Source: JACKCR01 sp041390305 (GTDB lineage Bacteria > Eisenbacteria > RBG-16-71-46 > CAIMUX01). Taken from it: a DNA stretch of 64,000 nt. A program made the position numbers and the translations under genes. Below are positions 36,607-44,742 of this stretch, in pieces (the first letter of the stretch is position 1; every line of letters begins with the position of its first letter). The DNA lies in assembly GCA_041390305.1 (NCBI GenBank), contig JAWKQE010000022.1, positions 37,220 through 101,219 on the forward strand, read 5' to 3'. The notes beneath the pieces were generated by a model. The model was not told the origin of the DNA. It saw nothing but the letters and a program-made list of their open reading frames with translations, and searched no databases.

Positions 36607-37344
36607 TCAGAACTTGGCCTTCCGCATGAAGCCCCGCGGAAGCATCCGCACCGCGGTCATGACCCACCGCCAGATCCAGGGCGTGTAGATCTCGGACGAC
36701 TCCCGGTCGATCGCCTTGACGATGTCCGCCGCAACCGCCTCGACATCCCCCGCGAACGGTGGCTCGGGAAGATTCGCCGTCATGGTCGTGCGGACGAAAC
36801 CCGGCTTCACGACGACGACGCGGAGTCCGTCCGCGTGGTGACGCGCATCGAGTCCGTTGAGGTAGGCAGTGAGCCCCGCCTTGGTCGCGCCGTAGATGAC
36901 GACCGGCTTCCGTGCCTTCTCGCCGGCGACCGAGGAGAGCACGCAGAGACGGCCTCCGCCTCGCGAGAGGAGCAGAATCTTCGCCGCCTCGCAGAACTGG
37001 ATCGTCCCGACGAAGTTCGCCTGGAGGACGCGGTCCCGGAGGCCTGCGTCCTGCTCGATCTCTTCCTGCGTTCCGAAGAGCCCGGCCGTCACGACGACGG
37101 TGTCGAACCCACCGAGCGCGCGGTCCGCTTCGGCCAGCGCCGGCCCGATCGTGCTCGCGTCGAGGAGATCACAGTGCGCCGTTCCGACCGAGAGAGACGA
37201 TCGCCGCGCCTCGAGATCCTGCTTCGTGCGCACGAGCTCGTCACCGTTCCTTCCGAGCACGAAGAGAGAGTCTCCCCGCTCGGCCAGGATCCGCGCCACG
37301 GACCGGCCGATTCCTTTGGTCGCCCCGATGATCACTACCTTCAC
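36607..37344 (-). CDS. DprE2-like short-chain reductase (decaprenylphosphoryl-2-keto-ribose reductase type)
   Basis: 245 residues from GTG 37344, nine bases after 'ggagg'; a TTG at 37353 overlaps that site and is less likely. 'VVIIGATKGIGRSVARILAE' (NAD(P) loop), 'TVVVTAGLF', Ser in 'LCVLSSVAGEKA' and the catalytic 'YGATKAGLTAYLNGL' Tyr/Lys pair. 'KPGFVRTTMTANLPEPPFA' and the basic terminal 'WRWVMTAVRMLPRGFMRKAKF' are as in DprE2. With DprE1 it would convert polyprenyl-phosphoryl ribose to arabinose via a 2-keto intermediate. The order oxidase then reductase matches the mycobacterial pair; the real sugar here is unknown. Confidence 0.82.
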   Translation of the reverse strand: MKVVIIGATKGIGRSVARILAERGDSLFVLGRNGDELVRTKQDLEARRSSLSVGTAHCDLLDASTIGPALAEADRALGGFDTVVVTAGLFGTQEEIEQDAGLRDRVLQANFVGTIQFCEAAKILLLSRGGGRLCVLSSVAGEKARKPVVIYGATKAGLTAYLNGLDARHHADGLRVVVVKPGFVRTTMTANLPEPPFAGDVEAVAADIVKAIDRESSEIYTPWIWRWVMTAVRMLPRGFMRKAKF

Positions 37345-37487
37345 GTTCGACAACCTCCACTCATCCGATCCGGCCCCCCACCAATCCGCGACAGCATCCA
37401 CGATGGCGACCGAAGCGGTGCCGACAAACGAAGTCCGACTCGGCATCTGCGAAGTGCGCTCGCCCCTGCGTGCCGGCCGGCTTGGAC

Positions 37488-38813
37488 CTACTCCGCCGGA
37501 TCCCCGAACACACGGACCGACTGCGCACTCCTGAGATGCATCTCCGGATCCCACTTCCTGCGCACGTCGCGGAACGTCTCGAGCCTCGGGTCCATCCGCT
37601 CGAAGTCTTCCCGGCGCGTGAGAGAGTCCTTGGTCAGGTAGATCCGCCCTCCCGCGGAGACGACGATCGCGTTGAGTGCGTCGACCAGCCGCTGGGTCGC
37701 GTCGCCCCGCATCGGAATGTCGCACGCGATCGAGATGCCCGGGCGCGGGAAGGAAAGAGTCCCTCTCCCCTCCTCTCCGCAATCCTTCACGACGGTGAGG
37801 AACGAACCCACTTCGGCGTGGATCAGAACGTCGAAGAACCGCCGCGCCACACCAGGATCCTGCGCGACGGGAAGGACTGCCTGGTACTGGACGAACCCAT
37901 CGGGACCGTAGACACGGTTCCACTGGCGTACGAAGTCGAGCGGATAGAAGAAGTCCTGCGGGTGCTCGATGCCACGATGCACTCCCGCCCCGTGCTTGTG
38001 GAAGTATGCGTAGTTGAAGAGACGCATCGACCACGGAGCGAGGGCCCAGCGCGGAAAGTCGAACGGCACGGCCACGGTGCGGCGGATCTCGGGCGTATGC
38101 GACGGCGCCTCGTGCGGCTCCGCCCATCTCCCCTTCATGAGGATGCCACGCCCCACGTCCCCATGCGTCCGCACCGAGTCGACCCAGCTCACCGTGTAGG
38201 GCCAGTCGTGGCTCGCTTCGCGAAGCCGCTCGATCAACGTCCCAAAGTCCGGAACCTGCTCGCTCTCTCCGTAGATCCAGGGGCTCGGGACGCGCTGCAT
38301 CCGGAAGCTCACCTCGAGGATGTGTCCGGTCAGCCCCATTCCACCCAAGGTCGCGCGGAAGAGATCCGGCTCCGACTCGTCGGTCACTTCCACGACCCGG
38401 CCGTCGGCGAGCCGCATCCTGAGCGCGGTGACGTGCTCCCCGAAGCACCCTTCGACGTGATGGTTCTTCCCATGGACGTCCGAAGCCACCATCCCGCCGA
38501 CGGTGACGAACTGCGTCCCGGGGGTCACGGGCGTGAACCAGCCCCGCGGGAGGAAATGCCTCACGAGTTCGAAGAGCGGGAACCCCGCCTCGGCCCGGAG
38601 AATCCCGGTGGATTCGTCGAAGGAGATGAGCCGATCCGCCGCCGTAGTGTTCACGACGGTCGCGCCCTCGCGGGCCGGGAGCGAAGCGTCGCCGTAGGAA
38701 CGCCCGAGTCCCCGGGAGAGCGGGGCGCCCTCCGTGATCCGCTCGAGCGACTCGGACTTCACCTCTTCCGCGCGCACGCGTGGGTGTCTTCCCCAGCCAG
38801 AGAGCTCGATCAC
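37488..38813 (-). CDS. DprE1-like FAD-dependent polyprenylphosphoryl-ribose 2-oxidase
   Basis: 441 residues from GTG 38813 (preceded by 'cggag'; the frame is open to TTG 38873). FAD-binding PCMH domain: 'RGLGRSYGD' near 36-44 and 'GTQFVTVGGMVASDVHGKNHH' at about 98-119, nearly identical in pattern to mycobacterial DprE1, whose His in this motif contacts FAD. Substrate domain: 'PLDFVRQWNRVYGPDGFVQYQ', 'LSFPRPGISIACDIP' and 'GGRIYLTKDSLTRREDF'. From memory of the mycobacterial protein, its inhibitor-reactive Cys387 aligns with Ala here, with a Cys one residue later. Followed after 143 bases by the DprE2-like gene. Confidence 0.85.
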   Translation of the reverse strand: MIELSGWGRHPRVRAEEVKSESLERITEGAPLSRGLGRSYGDASLPAREGATVVNTTAADRLISFDESTGILRAEAGFPLFELVRHFLPRGWFTPVTPGTQFVTVGGMVASDVHGKNHHVEGCFGEHVTALRMRLADGRVVEVTDESEPDLFRATLGGMGLTGHILEVSFRMQRVPSPWIYGESEQVPDFGTLIERLREASHDWPYTVSWVDSVRTHGDVGRGILMKGRWAEPHEAPSHTPEIRRTVAVPFDFPRWALAPWSMRLFNYAYFHKHGAGVHRGIEHPQDFFYPLDFVRQWNRVYGPDGFVQYQAVLPVAQDPGVARRFFDVLIHAEVGSFLTVVKDCGEEGRGTLSFPRPGISIACDIPMRGDATQRLVDALNAIVVSAGGRIYLTKDSLTRREDFERMDPRLETFRDVRRKWDPEMHLRSAQSVRVFGDPAE

Positions 38814-38981
38814 CGTGGCTCCGACGTTGTGGCGCGAAGAATGTTCCTCACCGCCTAACCAGAAGAGACGCAACGAATTGGCAAACAGCCGGGACGCGGA
38901 CCCGAGTCGACATCAAGTCACCGCCCGGATTGAGTTTACGGCGATCGGTCAGCCGTTCAGGAACATTTTCCGATCCACCCT

Positions 38982-40103
38982 CTACAGGTCCGGAAAGCGG
39001 TCGTCCAGGACCTGGGGGCGAGGGCCGACCGTATCCCAGCCATCGAACCGACCCAACTCGTCCGCACCCAGCCACTCCGGGATCCTCCCGCTGTCGAAGA
39101 ACTCCTCCGAGAGGAGTGGAAGCGGATAGGCGAAGTCCCGAAGGTCGGAGAGACCCAGGTCAGGCAGGAACCAGGGCAGGTCGATGTCGATCTCCGGGAA
39201 GTAGGCGGTCGATCCGAGCCGCGGATGCTCCGGGATTTCGTCGCCCTCGACGACGTTCCGCCACACGGCCATGGCCGAGAGACGATGGGTCCCGTGCTTT
39301 CTCACGTAGAGGCCCTCGATGTCATAGAACGTGACGAGGTCGAGGAGGTCGCCCCGGTCGACGATCCGCTCCCGGTGGACTCGGCCGGTGTAGCCGGACT
39401 CGTAGAGGAGCTCGAGCAGGCTTCCGTCCCCGGTGGCCCACTCCCGATCGAGCACGCGGACCTTCTCGCCCTTGTGGTTCTTCGTGTCGAGCGCGTGGAC
39501 ACGGATCTTCTGAAGGCCGAGGGTGAACGTCTCGTCGTACTGGGGCGGGATCTTGTAGCGGAGGCAGAACGTGCCTTCGCCGACCTGGGCGGCCTCCACG
39601 TGCCGCAGAGGATACATGGCCGCGTGGTAGTACCCTTCGATGAGTGGGAGGAAGTGGCCGGATCCCTCCATCCGCGCGACGCCACCGCGGAGATCCGTGA
39701 GGTTCGAGATCGTGTACATCGCGCTCCAGGAGCGGATCTGGAAGTACTGCCGCGCGGCCCGGATCGCGGACTTGCTCCCTGGATCACCGAAGTGCCCGTT
39801 CTCGAGCAGGCTGCTCGCCCGAGCCATCACCCTCTCGTTGTGACGGGAGAAGGCCTGTCCGATCGAGTCGACACGGGCGCGGTCGAGCTGGATGAGGACC
39901 GGCATGTCCGTCCGGTCACACATCTCCTCGGGCGGAAAGTCCCGTCGGAGCTCCGGCGGACCGTGCCATGCGTCCGGCGCGGATCCGGCCGAACGAGGCC
40001 CCCCGACGAACGCGAGCGCGAAACCGAGCGCGATGGTCGTCGCGAGACCCGAGGCACGGGTGGCCCCGAGCCTTGCGAGGATGGCGCGAGAACGTCGAGA
40101 CAT
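38982..40103 (-). CDS. Secreted protein of unknown function in the TRAP operon
   Basis: 373 residues. ATG 40103 overlaps the dctM stop (TAATG), so it is coupled to the transporter. A signal peptide with a long n-region ends near residue 40 (TTIALGFALAFVGGPRSAGS). The mature part has ordered blocks ('MPVLIQLDRARVDSIGQAFS', 'FQIRSWSAMYTISNLTDLRG', 'LIEGYYHAAMYPLRHVEA', 'LLELLYESGYTGRVHRERIV') and looks helical then mixed, with no repeats, metal motif or membrane anchor I recognise. Co-translation with DctM suggests a periplasmic accessory to uptake or to what the substrate feeds. Confidence 0.75.
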   Translation of the reverse strand: MSRRSRAILARLGATRASGLATTIALGFALAFVGGPRSAGSAPDAWHGPPELRRDFPPEEMCDRTDMPVLIQLDRARVDSIGQAFSRHNERVMARASSLLENGHFGDPGSKSAIRAARQYFQIRSWSAMYTISNLTDLRGGVARMEGSGHFLPLIEGYYHAAMYPLRHVEAAQVGEGTFCLRYKIPPQYDETFTLGLQKIRVHALDTKNHKGEKVRVLDREWATGDGSLLELLYESGYTGRVHRERIVDRGDLLDLVTFYDIEGLYVRKHGTHRLSAMAVWRNVVEGDEIPEHPRLGSTAYFPEIDIDLPWFLPDLGLSDLRDFAYPLPLLSEEFFDSGRIPEWLGADELGRFDGWDTVGPRPQVLDDRFPDL

Positions 40104-41419
40104 TACGGGATCGACATCCACTTCAGGAGAATGAGCGAGAGCTCGGGAACATAGGTGATGACGAGAAGCGCGATGAGGAGCACGACGAGCCAGCGGATCG
40201 ACGCACGGTAGACTTCCACCACGGGCTTCCCGAAGCGATAGGACGAGATGAAGAGATTCAGCCCGACCGGGGGAGTAGAGTATCCGATCTCCAGGTTCGT
40301 CAGGAAGATGATTCCGAGATGCACCAGGTTGACGTCGTACTCCTGCGCCAGTGGAACGATGAGCGGTACGACGACGATGAGCGCCGAGAAGATGTCCATG
40401 AGGAAGCCGACGACGAGCAGGAACGCGTTCAGCACGAGAAGGAAGACGAGCCGGTTGTCGATCGTCCCCCGGACCCACTCGAGCAGCTGGAGCGGCACTT
40501 CGGCATCGATCAGGTAGTTCGTGAGGCCGAGCGCTGCCCCCAGGATGACGAGGATCCCTCCGACCAGCGTCATGCTCTCGGCCGCGATCTTGGGAAGGCG
40601 TGCAATGCTGACGTCCCTGTAGATGAAGACCTGGGAGACGAACGCATAGAGCGCGGTGACGGACGCGGCCTCGATCACGGTGAGCTTCCCGCCGTAGATG
40701 CCGCCGAGCACGATGACCGGCAGCGGAATCTCCCAGAGCGCGCCCTTGAGAGCGGGCAGGATCTCGGCCCAGCGGAACGGAGTTCGCGCGATCTTCCGTT
40801 GCCCCCCCTCGCGTACGCAGAGGAAGGAGAGCGCGACGATGAGGAAGATCCCGGGCAGGAGGCCGGCCACGAAGAGGCGATCGACGGTCGGCGCCGCGGA
40901 GGGATCGAGGAGGAGCCCGCCCGCCGCGGACGAAGCGACGTAGCTGTAGAGAATGAGCGGCAGACTCGGCGGGAAGAGGAGGCCGAGACTTCCGGACGTC
41001 GTGAGGAGGCCGAGGGAGAACCGCTCCGAGTAGCGTTCCTGGAGGAGCGCCGGCATGAGCAGCCCACCCGCCGCGACGATCGTCACGCCACTCGCACCGG
41101 TGAACGCGGTGAGAACGGCGCAGGTCACGAGCGACACGATGGCGAGGCCACCCGGGATCCAGCCGAACGCGGCGCGGGAGAGCCTCACGAGCCGGGCCGC
41201 GGTTCCTCCCTCCGCGAAGAGATACCCCGCGAACGTGAAGAGCGGAATCGAGACGAGGACGGGCGACGTCGCGAGTCGGGTCATCTCGGAGATGACGGCG
41301 GAAGAGGAGATGTCCTCGCTTCCAAAGGCGATGAGGGAACCCAGCCCCATCACCGTGAAGAGCGGCATGCCGAGCAGCGCGAGGGCGAGGAGGCCGAGTA
41401 CGACGATCCAGACCATCAC
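40103..41419 (-). CDS. dctM: TRAP transporter large permease
   Basis: 438 residues, about twelve membrane helices, typical DctM length. Family signatures: 'MPLFTVMGLGSLIAFGS', 'LVSIPLFTFAGYLFAEGG', 'LTAFTGASGVTIVAAGGLLM', 'LLTTSGSLGLLFPPSLPLIL', 'DIFSALIVVVPLIVPLAQEY' and 'LTNLEIGYSTPPVGLNLF'. It forms the sodium-driven channel half with DctQ. It overlaps dctQ by four bases and the next gene by one. The ion-binding region is intact. Identification secure. Confidence 0.95.
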   Translation of the reverse strand: MMVWIVVLGLLALALLGMPLFTVMGLGSLIAFGSEDISSSAVISEMTRLATSPVLVSIPLFTFAGYLFAEGGTAARLVRLSRAAFGWIPGGLAIVSLVTCAVLTAFTGASGVTIVAAGGLLMPALLQERYSERFSLGLLTTSGSLGLLFPPSLPLILYSYVASSAAGGLLLDPSAAPTVDRLFVAGLLPGIFLIVALSFLCVREGGQRKIARTPFRWAEILPALKGALWEIPLPVIVLGGIYGGKLTVIEAASVTALYAFVSQVFIYRDVSIARLPKIAAESMTLVGGILVILGAALGLTNYLIDAEVPLQLLEWVRGTIDNRLVFLLVLNAFLLVVGFLMDIFSALIVVVPLIVPLAQEYDVNLVHLGIIFLTNLEIGYSTPPVGLNLFISSYRFGKPVVEVYRASIRWLVVLLIALLVITYVPELSLILLKWMSIP

Positions 41420-42159
41420 ACGCCACCTTCGGCCGGGCGCGGACCGTCGGCACGAATCGAACGCGCCTCCGTGCCAACGGAGTGAGTGTCGGCGGCGGCT
41501 CCATCGGAAGCGTCTCCCTGAGACGAGCCGATCTCGCCTGGACCGGGGGCAGGCTCACCGGCTCGTCCGGCTTCGTCTTCCGACCGCACGCCGAGCACGG
41601 CCGCGACGAGGAACCGGTAGGCGAGGAGGATGAAACCGAGGAGTAGGATGCTCTGGACGTGCCAGGTCGCGAGCCCGAGGAACGCATCCGCCTCGAACTC
41701 CTTCTCCAGCGAGAGATACTCGTACGCACCGTTCGCGAGCGCGATGCAGACGGCCGCGGCCAATGCGGAGAGAAGGCGGAAGAGCGCCTTCCGCGGAGTC
41801 TCGGGAAGGAGCCGCCCGACGATGTCGATGCCGATGTGCCGTCCTTCCGCGGTCGCGGCGAACGCCCCGAGGAAGGTCAGCCAGAGGACGAGGCTCCGGA
41901 GGAGCGGATCGATCCAGATGAATCCGGACCCGAAGACGTTCCGGTAGACGATCTGGAAGGCCGAAAGCAGCACGAGAGCGAGGAGGAACGCGGTGAGGAG
42001 CCATCGTTCGAGCGGACGAGTCACCCCGACGAATCCGGGTTCGTGACGTCGGTGGATGAGAACCCGTACGGCGAGAAAAACCACGAGGACGCCGACGAGT
42101 CCGAGCACGAAGCCTCGCCCGGGGGCGAGGCTCCCAAGAAGGAACGTACCTTCGTTCAC
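41416..42159 (-). CDS. dctQ: TRAP transporter small permease
   Basis: 247 residues. Four core helices with 'LLSAFQIVYRNVFGSGFIWI', 'DPLLRSLVLWLTFLGAFAAT' and 'EGRHIGIDIVGRLLPETPRK', the DctQ signature. Longer than the usual 160-180 residues because of an additional N-terminal helix (FVLGLVGVLVVFLAVRVLI) and an acidic, Gly/Ser/Ala-rich C-terminal tail of about 55 residues. ATGA overlap with dctM. The extra helix is compatible with TPAT-type systems. Confidence 0.9.
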   Translation of the reverse strand: MNEGTFLLGSLAPGRGFVLGLVGVLVVFLAVRVLIHRRHEPGFVGVTRPLERWLLTAFLLALVLLSAFQIVYRNVFGSGFIWIDPLLRSLVLWLTFLGAFAATAEGRHIGIDIVGRLLPETPRKALFRLLSALAAAVCIALANGAYEYLSLEKEFEADAFLGLATWHVQSILLLGFILLAYRFLVAAVLGVRSEDEAGRAGEPAPGPGEIGSSQGDASDGAAADTHSVGTEARSIRADGPRPAEGGV

Positions 42160-42178
42160 GATCTGGTCGAACCCTTGG

Positions 42179-43270
42179 TCACCGCACGAGCGCCCCGGTC
42201 GTTCCCGCCTTCGCCCGGCACGCGCCGAGCTCCGACTCGACCTGCTGGAGGAGCTCCGCCGGATAGAGCTTCCCGGTCAGTGCGGACGCAACGTCCTTCC
42301 CGATCGACCGGAGGCTCTCCACTTCGGCGTCCGACACGTGCACTGTCTTGACGCCGCTATCGGCGATCACCTGTGCGCTCTGAGCGTTTTCCTTCGTCGT
42401 CGCCGCCTGGAGCTTCGCGAAGTACTCGTCGGCCAACTTCCGCACCGTGGCCCGGTGGGCTTCGGGGATCTTCTCCCACGCCTCGTTCGTCACGACGACT
42501 GCACCCATCGCGTGTGTGATCGGAACGTCGGTCGTGTACCCGACGCGCGTGAACCACTGGAGTGCGATGCACGCGAGCGGCGAAACGTAGACGGACGTGA
42601 TGAGCCCGGTCTGGAGCGACGTCATGACATCGGTGATCGAGAGCGGCACGGGCGCGACTCCGGCCTTGGAGAGGAACTCCTCGGCGAGCGGATCGCCTTC
42701 CCAGAGCCACAGCTTCTGGCCGTTGAGGTCCGCCTTCGTCGCGATCGGCTCCTTGCTGTACAGGTAGACGAATCCGACGTCGGCCCATCCGAGCAGCGTG
42801 TAGCCCGCATCGTGGAGGATCGTCTCGAACTTCGAGTCCATCCGTTCGTGGATCCATGCGATCTCGGACTCGTCACGGAAGAGGAACGGCAGTTCGAGTA
42901 CGCGCAGCTCGGGCGCGATCGTGCCGAGCCCGACTCCGGTGAGTCCGCCGCCGTGGAGCTGTCCCGTCGCGATCTTGCGGAGGACGATCGGTTCGTCACC
43001 CTGGATCCCGCCGGGGTAGAACTTGAGCCCAACTTCGCCGCCGGTCTCGGCCTGAACGGCATCGTCGAGCTCGTGCATGATGTTCATCCACGTCGAGCCG
43101 TCCGGAGCGATCGTCGCGATCTTGAGCTGATGCTTCGGCTTCGCGTGAACGATGCTCGGAGCGAACCGCTCCACGATGGTGAGGATCCCGACGAGAGCGA
43201 GACCGGTCAGGAGGATCGTCCGACGGATCGAACGCCTCGGGCGGGAGAGCACAGCGCTAGAAATAGTCAT
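42179..43270 (-). CDS. dctP: TRAP transporter periplasmic binding protein
   Basis: 363 residues with an N-terminal signal helix (TILLTGLALVGILTIVERFA) and the DctP fold: 'KIATIAPDGSTWMNIMHELD', 'VGLKFYPGGIQGDEPIVLRK', 'LRVLELPFLFRDESEIAWIH', 'GQKLWLWEGDPLAEEFLSKA', and the interlobe helix 'PITHAMGAVVVTNEAWEKIP'. The Arg that usually binds a carboxylate sits in the segment that here reads 'QKLWLWEG', with Trp and Leu in its place, so the ligand may not be a simple dicarboxylate. The start overlaps the end of tatT by 14 bases. Confidence 0.93.
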   Translation of the reverse strand: MTISSAVLSRPRRSIRRTILLTGLALVGILTIVERFAPSIVHAKPKHQLKIATIAPDGSTWMNIMHELDDAVQAETGGEVGLKFYPGGIQGDEPIVLRKIATGQLHGGGLTGVGLGTIAPELRVLELPFLFRDESEIAWIHERMDSKFETILHDAGYTLLGWADVGFVYLYSKEPIATKADLNGQKLWLWEGDPLAEEFLSKAGVAPVPLSITDVMTSLQTGLITSVYVSPLACIALQWFTRVGYTTDVPITHAMGAVVVTNEAWEKIPEAHRATVRKLADEYFAKLQAATTKENAQSAQVIADSGVKTVHVSDAEVESLRSIGKDVASALTGKLYPAELLQQVESELGACRAKAGTTGALVR

Positions 43271-44180
43271 CCCGGGTCTCCAATAGGTACGCGGCTTTGT
43301 CCTTCGCCACTTCGTTCCAGAGCTGGAGTTCCGGCAGGAGATCGTCCGGTGCGGCGATCACCTCTTGGAGCGTCTCGACGAAGCACTCTTCGTCGAACAC
43401 CCGCTTGCAGTAGAACTCCGCGTACAGAACCTTGAAGTAGAGCATGCGGTTCCCCGAGACGCGGAAAGCCTCCTCGAAGTTGGACTTAGAGGCCTCGGGC
43501 TTGCCGCCGAGCATCTCGGGCCTGAAGCTCTGGAGCGACGCGACCATGGCGAGCGGCAGTCCGTAGTAGTACTCGGGCTGGAGCTCGATGACCCGGCCCA
43601 GATAGAGCTCGACGCGGGCGAGCTGCGCGACCGCCGCCGGATCGTTGAGGTTGAGGCTCACCCAGCGGGTCCAGTTCGCGAGGGTCCAGAAGAGAAGAGG
43701 AACGTCCTTCTCCTCGATCTTCTCCAGCGTCTCCCGGCTCGGCACCGGCTTCTCCGCCTGGGCTTCGCGGAACCAGTCCCGGCGCTCCAGGAGTTCGCGG
43801 CCGAGCCGCCAACCTTCGGAGTAGAGGAGTTCGGCCCGGTCCGGTTCGTAGTCCTCGACGAACCCGAGCGCGAACGAGAAGTAGGACTGCGCGGCGAGGA
43901 TCCGGAGCGTCTCGTCGCCGTCGTACTCCTCGGCGAACCCTCTGAGTAACAGCAAGTTGGCGGGAATACCCTCTCGCACGGTCTCGACGTCGCGTTCCCG
44001 GAAGGTGGACTCGACGGTCGACTCGAGGAGGGGAACCATGGTGCTGACGGCAACCTTGTTGGTCACGCCACATCCAAGGACCTGGGTCAGGACGGCGCCG
44101 ATGGCGAGTCCTCCCAGAACACGGAAGGCGCGTACGCGGTTCGTCGCGCCACGCGCCGGGTTTCGGTAGTCGGTCTTCAT
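43257..44180 (-). CDS. TatT-type TPR lipoprotein of a TRAP (TPAT) transporter
   Basis: 307 residues; lipobox LTQVLGC with Cys37 after a long n-region. The rest is helical TPR-like ('LLLLRGFAEEYDGDETLRIL', 'QSYFSFALGFVEDYEPDRAE', 'LEKIEEKDVPLLFWTLANWT', 'VELYLGRVIELQPEYYYGLP'), the layout of treponemal TatT (TP0956), which trimerises around the DctP-like partner TatP. Its position as first gene before dctP agrees. It likely passes or traps a hydrophobic ligand at the periplasmic face. First gene of the five-gene operon. Confidence 0.88.
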   Translation of the reverse strand: MKTDYRNPARGATNRVRAFRVLGGLAIGAVLTQVLGCGVTNKVAVSTMVPLLESTVESTFRERDVETVREGIPANLLLLRGFAEEYDGDETLRILAAQSYFSFALGFVEDYEPDRAELLYSEGWRLGRELLERRDWFREAQAEKPVPSRETLEKIEEKDVPLLFWTLANWTRWVSLNLNDPAAVAQLARVELYLGRVIELQPEYYYGLPLAMVASLQSFRPEMLGGKPEASKSNFEEAFRVSGNRMLYFKVLYAEFYCKRVFDEECFVETLQEVIAAPDDLLPELQLWNEVAKDKAAYLLETRDDYF

Positions 44181-44240
44181 CGGGCGGGATCATAGGAGAT
44201 CGCCCGACCTGTGTCAAAACAGCCCAAGCTGTGGGTTTTC

Positions 44241-44269
44241 TTGACGATGCAGGCCGAACAACGTACCCT
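44241..44269 (+). promoter_or_regulatory. Promoter for infA
   Basis: -35 TTGACG (44241-44246), 17-base spacer, -10 TACCCT (44264-44269), giving an infA leader of about 85 bases. It lies in the divergent gap with tatT. Confidence 0.55.
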
Positions 44270-44361
44270 TCGCAGGATCGTTCGGCATCGGGACCGAACA
44301 CGACCTCGGAGCCCGACTCTTCGTCGGAACCGAGCATGGATGCAGGAGGTGTGTCTAGAGT

Positions 44362-44670
44362 ATGCCACCCAGGAAGCGCCCGACCGGGACGTCCGGAAAG
44401 GGCAAAGCACGTAAGCAAGTAGGCAACGACAGGCCGCGCGAGGAAGAACGGCAACAACGTACCGACGCGATCGAAGTGACCGGTACGGTGATCGAGCCTC
44501 TTCCCAACGCGATGTTCCGAGTGGAGCTGGAGAACGGACACGTCGTTCTGGCCCACATCTCCGGCAAGATGCGCCGGCACTTCATCCGGATCCTCCGCGG
44601 AGACAAGGTCACGGTCGAGCTCTCACCGTACGACCTGAACCGTGGTCGGGTCGTCTACCGGTACAAGTAG
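44362..44670 (+). CDS. infA: Translation initiation factor IF-1 with N-terminal extension
   Basis: 102 residues. Residues about 33-102 are a standard IF-1 ('DAIEVTGTVIEPLPNAMFRV', 'GHVVLAHISGKMRRHFIRIL', 'GDKVTVELSPYDLNRGRVVY'), the OB-fold protein that blocks the ribosomal A site during initiation. Ordinary IF-1 begins about there; here a basic Pro/Lys/Arg-rich extension of about 32 residues precedes it (PPRKRPTGTSGKGKARKQ). ATG 44362 is the only good start, because no ATG/GTG with a ribosome-binding site lies nearer the core. Gene is alone, followed by the ABC pair. Confidence 0.92.
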   Translation: MPPRKRPTGTSGKGKARKQVGNDRPREEERQQRTDAIEVTGTVIEPLPNAMFRVELENGHVVLAHISGKMRRHFIRILRGDKVTVELSPYDLNRGRVVYRYK

Positions 44671-44742
44671 CCCCCTCCCCGCCAAGGCAGCACTCGGCTT
44701 CGCTCCGCGTCGCGGGACGGGCCCCGACACGGAGGATCGCCC

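Noticed and set aside
37345..38448. An N-terminal extension fusing the SDR gene to upstream sequence
   Set aside because: The extra residues are the antisense-like shadow of the DprE1-like gene; a GTG with a well-placed ribosome-binding site starts the SDR at 37344.
39968..41485. A 505-codon open frame opposite dctM and dctQ
   Set aside because: Its product is almost entirely Glu/Arg/Asp/Gly repeats, typical of antisense frames to membrane-protein genes; DctM/DctQ on the other strand are unmistakable.
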